From positions 1 through 64,000 of the forward strand of contig NZ_JAKRMS010000004.1 in the NCBI RefSeq assembly GCF_022346185.1: a stretch of 64,000 nucleotides of DNA. Reading direction: 5' to 3'. The notes beneath the pieces were generated by a model. It was not told where the DNA came from, ran no database searches, and saw only the letters and a list, made by a program, of their open reading frames with translations. This document shows, piece by piece, positions 60,578 to 64,000 of the stretch (position 1 is the first letter of the stretch; every line of letters starts with the position of its first letter). Position numbers and translations under genes: made by a program. Origin of the DNA: Cellulomonas sp. ACRRI. GTDB lineage: Bacteria; Actinomycetota; Actinomycetes; Actinomycetales; Cellulomonadaceae.

Positions 60578-60958
60578 GTGACGATGACATCCCCCGTGGT
60601 CGATAATGAGAACGACGCCCGTTCCGCGGACGACGCCGCGCTCACGGCGCCGACCGCCGCGCTGTTCCGGGCGCTGGGCGAGCCGGCGCGGCTGACGATG
60701 CTGCGGCACCTGTTCACGGGGGAGCACTCGGTGCGCGAGCTCACCGACCACCTCGGCCTCGCCCAGTCCACGGTGAGCGTGCACCTCGCGTGCCTGCGGG
60801 ACTGCGGACTGGTCACGGTGCGGCAGCGCGGGCGGTCCTCGATCTACGCGATCGCCGACCCCGGCCGGCTGGCGACGCTGGTCGGCGCGGCGGAGAACCT
60901 GCTGCACGGCGGCTCGAGCCCCGACTCCTGCGCGCACGTGACGGGGGACGAGCGGTGA
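60578..60958 (+). CDS. ArsR-family metal sensor of the czcD locus
   Basis: A 126-aa winged-helix repressor (ALGEPARLTMLRHL, DHLGLAQSTVSVHLACLRDCGLV). Cys72 and Cys76 in the recognition helix plus C-terminal CAHVTGDE suggest a Cd/Zn site. GTG 60578 has no ribosome site; TAGCAT ends six bases before it, fitting leaderless mRNA. It is coupled in GTGA to the CDF gene. It resembles the regulator at 40243. Confidence 0.86.
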   Translation: MTMTSPVVDNENDARSADDAALTAPTAALFRALGEPARLTMLRHLFTGEHSVRELTDHLGLAQSTVSVHLACLRDCGLVTVRQRGRSSIYAIADPGRLATLVGAAENLLHGGSSPDSCAHVTGDER

Positions 60959-61884
60959 GCCACCACCACGACCACGCGCCCGCGGGGGCCGGCGCCCCCG
61001 CCGACCACCGGCGCCGGCTCGCGATCGCCTTCGGCCTGACCTCGACCGTGCTGGTCGCCCAGGCCGTGGGCGCGGTGCTCACCGGCAGCCTCGCGCTGCT
61101 CGTGGACACCGCGCACATGCTGACCGACGCCGCCGGGCTGGCGATGGCGCTGGTCGCCGCGCACCTGGCGCTGAAGCCCGCGACCTCGCGGCGGACCTGG
61201 GGCTACCGCCGCGCCGAGGTGCTGGGCGCCCTGGCGCAGTCCGCGGTGCTGCTGGCCGTCGGCGGGTACGTGCTGGTGGAGGGCGTCCGGCGGCTGTTCG
61301 CGCCGCCCGAGGTGCCCTCGACCGAGCTGATCGTGTTCGGCGTCATCGGCCTGGTCGCGAACGTGGCGGCGATCGCGGTGCTGGCGGGCGGCCGGAAGGC
61401 GAACTTCAACCTGCGCGCGGCGTTCCTCGAGGTCCTGAACGACGCGCTCGGCTCGGTCGGCGTGATCGTCGCGGCGATCGTCATCGCGACCACGGGCTGG
61501 TACCAGGCCGACGCCGTCGCGGGCCTGCTCATCGGGGCGCTGATCGTCCCCCGTGCGTTCAAGCTGCTGCGGGAGACCAGCGCGGTGCTGCTGGAGTCCA
61601 CCCCGCCCGGGCTCGACCTGGACGCGGTGCGGGAGCACCTGCTCGGCGTCGAGCACGTCCGGGCCGTGCACGACCTGCACGCGAGCCTGGTCGCCACCGG
61701 GCTGCCGGTGGTCACCGCGCACCTGACGGTCGACGACGAGTGCTTCTCCGACGGGCACACCGCCCGCATCCTCGACCAGCTCCAGGACTGCCTGGCCACG
61801 CACTTCCCGATCTCGGTCGAGCACTCGACGTTCCAGATCGAGCCGGCGTCGCACCGCACGCACGAGCACCTGGGGCACGCGTGA
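60955..61884 (+). CDS. czcD: CDF-family zinc/cadmium exporter (copy 3)
   Basis: A 309-aa cation diffusion facilitator with N-terminal HHHDH, six helices, site pairs VDTAHMLTDA and NDALGSVG, and a C-terminal domain with HVRAVHDLHA and HFPISVEHSTFQIE. It is clearly a paralogue of copy 1 at 40799. GTG 60955 overlaps the arsR stop, and its own stop overlaps the next start. Confidence 0.92.
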   Translation: MSHHHDHAPAGAGAPADHRRRLAIAFGLTSTVLVAQAVGAVLTGSLALLVDTAHMLTDAAGLAMALVAAHLALKPATSRRTWGYRRAEVLGALAQSAVLLAVGGYVLVEGVRRLFAPPEVPSTELIVFGVIGLVANVAAIAVLAGGRKANFNLRAAFLEVLNDALGSVGVIVAAIVIATTGWYQADAVAGLLIGALIVPRAFKLLRETSAVLLESTPPGLDLDAVREHLLGVEHVRAVHDLHASLVATGLPVVTAHLTVDDECFSDGHTARILDQLQDCLATHFPISVEHSTFQIEPASHRTHEHLGHA

Positions 61885-62387
61885 GCCTCCTGACCGCGCC
61901 CGCACTCCCACCGGTGGCCGTCACCGCGGCCGCCGGCGCGCTCCAGATCGCGGTCTCCCGGCGCACGCGGCCCACGCCCGGCTCGCTCGCCGCGGCCGCG
62001 CTCCCCGCCGCCGCGGCGGCCTGCCTGCTCGGCGACGCCCTGGTCCGGTTCCGGCGCGGCCGCACGACCGTCGACCCCACCGCCCCGGCGGCGGTCAGCG
62101 TCCTGGTGGTCTCCGGCGCCAACCGGGTCAGCCGGAACCCCATGTACCTGGGCATGGCCGCCGCGCTGCTCGCGCACGCCGTGGCCCGCCGGTCCGCCGT
62201 CGCGCTGGTACCGGTCGCCGGGTTCGTCGGGGTGCTGACCACCGGGCAGATCGCCGCCGAGGAGATGGCGCTCAACGCGCGGTTCGGCGAACAGTACGCG
62301 CGGTACCGCTCCGAGGTGCCGCGCTGGGCGGACCTGCGCTCGGTGCGCGCGCTCGTCGCGGCTGCCCGCGCGGTGAAGTTCCGATGA
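61881..62387 (+). CDS. ICMT/phospholipid-methyltransferase-like membrane protein
   Basis: A 168-aa protein with several membrane segments and the C-terminal SAM-binding pattern of the isoprenylcysteine carboxyl methyltransferase group: SRNPMYLGM, then EEMALNARFGEQYARYRSEVPRW. The substrate is unknown; such genes often accompany heavy-metal exporters (the CzcN type). GTG 61881 overlaps the CDF stop. Confidence 0.8.
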   Translation: MSLLTAPALPPVAVTAAAGALQIAVSRRTRPTPGSLAAAALPAAAAACLLGDALVRFRRGRTTVDPTAPAAVSVLVVSGANRVSRNPMYLGMAAALLAHAVARRSAVALVPVAGFVGVLTTGQIAAEEMALNARFGEQYARYRSEVPRWADLRSVRALVAAARAVKFR

Positions 62388-62389
62388 AG
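62374..62389 (+). promoter_or_regulatory. TGAAG-type response-regulator site D
   Basis: TGAAG-TTCCGA-TGAAG, 11-bp period, spanning the last codons of the ICMT-like gene and 62 bp before the second response regulator, in the same orientation. An autoregulation position, as with site E. Confidence 0.65.
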
Positions 62390-62450
62390 GCCGAGGTGGT
62401 TCGCTGCCGCCTCGGCACGGATCGGGAACCGGCGCGTGCGACGGTGGACC

Positions 62451-63152
62451 ATGCCCACTGAGACGGACCGCGTGCGCGTCCTGGTCGTCGAGGACGAGAG
62501 CGTGCTCGCCGCCGTCATCGGCGACTACCTGCGGGCCGACGGGTACGACGTGGCCGTGGTCGGGGACGGAGCCCGCGCGCTGGAGGCGGCCCGGTCGATC
62601 GCCCCGCACGTCGTCGTCCTCGACCTCGGGCTGCCTACGGTCGACGGCATCGAGGTCTGCCGGCAGCTGCGGGAGTTCTCCGACGCCTACGTCGTGATGC
62701 TCACCGCCCGCGCCGATGAGACCGAGGTGCTGCAGGGGCTGCGCTCCGGGGCGGACGACTACATGACCAAGCCGTTCCGGCCGCGTGAGCTCCTGGCGCG
62801 GGTCCGCACGCTGCTGCGTCGCGCCCGCACCCCCGGGCCGCTCGCCCCGCCCACCCGCGAGGTGGGAGCCCTGGTGGCGGACCTGCGCAGCCGCGAGGTG
62901 ACGCTGGCGGGGGCCACGGTCGATCTGACGCCGACCGAGTTCGACCTGCTGGCGTGCCTGCTCGACAACGCCGGAACCGCGATGACACGGCGGGCGCTGA
63001 TCGAGGCGCTGCGCGGGGAGAACTGGTTCGGTGACGAGAGCCTGATCGACGTGCACGTGCTACACCTGCGCCGCAAGCTCGGCGACGACGCCGCCACCCA
63101 GCGGTTCGTGCGGACCGTGCGCGGCATCGGCTACCAGCTGGGCGACGGATGA
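62451..63152 (+). CDS. OmpR/PhoB-family response regulator (copy 2)
   Basis: A 233-aa regulator with phospho-acceptor Asp58 (VVVLDLGLPT), Lys107 (MTKPF) and a C-terminal winged helix (LTPTEFDLLACLL, HVLHLRRKLGDDA, VRGIGYQLG). It is highly similar to copy 1, including the recognition-helix region, so the two may bind the same DNA sites. ATG 62451; the stop overlaps the kinase start in ATGA. Confidence 0.93.
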   Translation: MPTETDRVRVLVVEDESVLAAVIGDYLRADGYDVAVVGDGARALEAARSIAPHVVVLDLGLPTVDGIEVCRQLREFSDAYVVMLTARADETEVLQGLRSGADDYMTKPFRPRELLARVRTLLRRARTPGPLAPPTREVGALVADLRSREVTLAGATVDLTPTEFDLLACLLDNAGTAMTRRALIEALRGENWFGDESLIDVHVLHLRRKLGDDAATQRFVRTVRGIGYQLGDG

Positions 63153-64000
63153 GTCGCGCGCCCTGGCGCCGGTGGGGCGTCGCCCTCCGGCTGAGCGTCG
63201 CGCTCTGGGCGGTCATCGTGGTCACCGTCGCGACCGCCGGCGCGGTCGCGTGGGTGATCGGGCCGGGGATCTTCCACGAGAACCTGCTCCAGCACAACGA
63301 GGACGCGTCCGACGACGCGACCGAGCACGCCGAGGCCGCGTTCGGCACGGCCGGGAGCGTCTCGCTCGCGGCTGCCCTGCTGCTGGCCCTTCTCGTGTCG
63401 TCGGCCCTGAGCATCTGGATCGCCGGCCGGGTGACCCGCTCGCTGCAGCCGATCGTCACCGCGGCCGGGAGCGTGGCCCGTGGGGTGTACGACCGCCGGG
63501 TCCCGGTGCCGGGTCTGGGCGCCGAGTTCGACGATGTCGCGACCGCGATGAACGCGATGTCCGAGCGTCTCGAGCACGTCGACGGCACCCGCCGCCGGCT
63601 CCTGGCGGACCTGGCGCACGAGCTGCGCACGCCGCTGGCGACCTTGACCGTATACGTCGACTCGATCGAGGACGGACTGCGGGATCCGGACGCGGCGACG
63701 CTGCAGGTGCTGCGCGACCAGGTCGACCGCCTCAGCCGGCTCGCCGAGGACGTCTCGGCGGTCTCGCTGGCCGAGGAGCGACGCCTGCCCCTGCGGCTCG
63801 CCGACGCCGCACCCGAGGACCTGGTGCGGGCGGCGGCCGCGGCCGCGAACCCCGCGTTCGCCACCAAGGGCGTCTACCTGCAGGTCGACGCAGCGGTCCG
63901 GGTCCCCGCCGTCAGCGTCGACCGTGACCGGATCGGGCAGGTCCTGGCGAATCTCCTCGACAACGCGTTGCGGCACAGCGACCGCGGGGCAGCCGTCGTC
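63149..64000 (+). CDS. sensor histidine kinase (copy 2), cut by window end
   Basis: 284 residues are visible. TM1 is near 14-37 and TM2 near 70-93, with a short outer loop rich in His/Glu/Asp (FHENLLQHNEDASDDATEHAE). HAMP follows, then DHp with His157 (DLAHELRTP) and the N-box (NLLDNALRHS). It parallels copy 1 over its full visible length. The ATPase G-boxes lie beyond the window. Confidence 0.92.
   Translation, partial: MSRAPWRRWGVALRLSVALWAVIVVTVATAGAVAWVIGPGIFHENLLQHNEDASDDATEHAEAAFGTAGSVSLAAALLLALLVSSALSIWIAGRVTRSLQPIVTAAGSVARGVYDRRVPVPGLGAEFDDVATAMNAMSERLEHVDGTRRRLLADLAHELRTPLATLTVYVDSIEDGLRDPDAATLQVLRDQVDRLSRLAEDVSAVSLAEERRLPLRLADAAPEDLVRAAAAAANPAFATKGVYLQVDAAVRVPAVSVDRDRIGQVLANLLDNALRHSDRGAAVV

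Noticed and set aside
10607-64000. integrative conjugative element
   Set aside because: No relaxase, FtsK/TraB-type translocase, replication initiator or intact integrase is visible; the region is better called an island of unknown mobility.

Overview
The window looks like chromosomal DNA of a high-GC actinobacterium. Gene content and order suggest a Cellulomonas-like member of the Micrococcales. The clues are a PknB/PknA/PBP/RodA/PstP/FhaB/FhaA cluster, Lsr2, CsoR and CmtR regulators, GTG/TTG starts joined by 4-base overlaps, apparently leaderless genes and no encoded tRNA CCA ends. The genus is an inference.

Layout. (1) 1-10.4 kb is core chromosome: a DUF559 protein, the minus-strand growth and signalling operon fhaA-fhaB-pstP-rodA-pbpA-pknA-pknB, and tRNA-Leu(CAG) with a strong terminator. 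(2) 10.5-21.3 kb is accessory DNA directly beyond the tRNA. It holds a two-gene mobile unit (a degenerate tyrosine-recombinase-like protein overlapping a DDE transposase), a zinc-ribbon-like protein, an XRE regulator, five tiny overlapping unknown genes, and a defence-like stretch (HEPN-like protein, SIR2-domain protein, Lsr2, AlbA_2 protein). (3) 21.6-40.1 kb is a copper island: a Cys-rich mini-protein, two csoR genes, glutaredoxin-like proteins, a second-type lgt, a two-component system, CcdA and a TlpA-like thioredoxin, DUF305 and DUF2933 proteins, copZ, copA, a YHS protein, a flavoprotein, copB, an MFS carrier and a tRNA-Cys(GCA) with a CsoR-like operator in its promoter. (4) 40.2-51.0 kb handles Zn/Cd/Ni/Co-type stress: two CDF exporters, four ArsR regulators, a stand-alone histidinol dehydrogenase, a DUF418-like membrane protein, a gamma-glutamyltranspeptidase lipoprotein and an MFS exporter. 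(5) 51-64 kb repeats several themes: a decayed and an intact copy of a methyltransferase-like gene, a c-di-AMP riboswitch with an NlpC/P60 hydrolase, CcsB, CcdA, a CmtR/P1B-ATPase pair, VKOR and DsbA, an ArsR/CDF pair, an ICMT-like protein and a second two-component system that runs off the window.

The genes appear to be tied together by four sets of short operators that I read directly. CsoR-type TACCCCC/GGGGGTA palindromes lie before copZ and before tRNA-Cys. A 17-bp GTGCRCA..TGCGCAAC site precedes both NmtR-like ArsR loci. AT-rich sites precede the two CDF genes at 40.8 and 43.1 kb. A direct repeat T(G/C/T)(A/G)AG-N6-TGAAG, with 11-bp period, occurs nine times, nearly always between genes, including in front of both response-regulator genes. 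That last set looks like one response-regulator regulon covering thiol-disulfide exchange, lipoproteins and envelope proteins.

The most novel-looking points are the apparently copper-controlled tRNA-Cys, the TGAAG regulon, the uncharacterised recombinase-like/transposase pair and the five-gene overlapping cassette. No relaxase, FtsK/TraB translocase, replication gene or active integrase is visible, so the far end and transfer mode of the island are not in this window.
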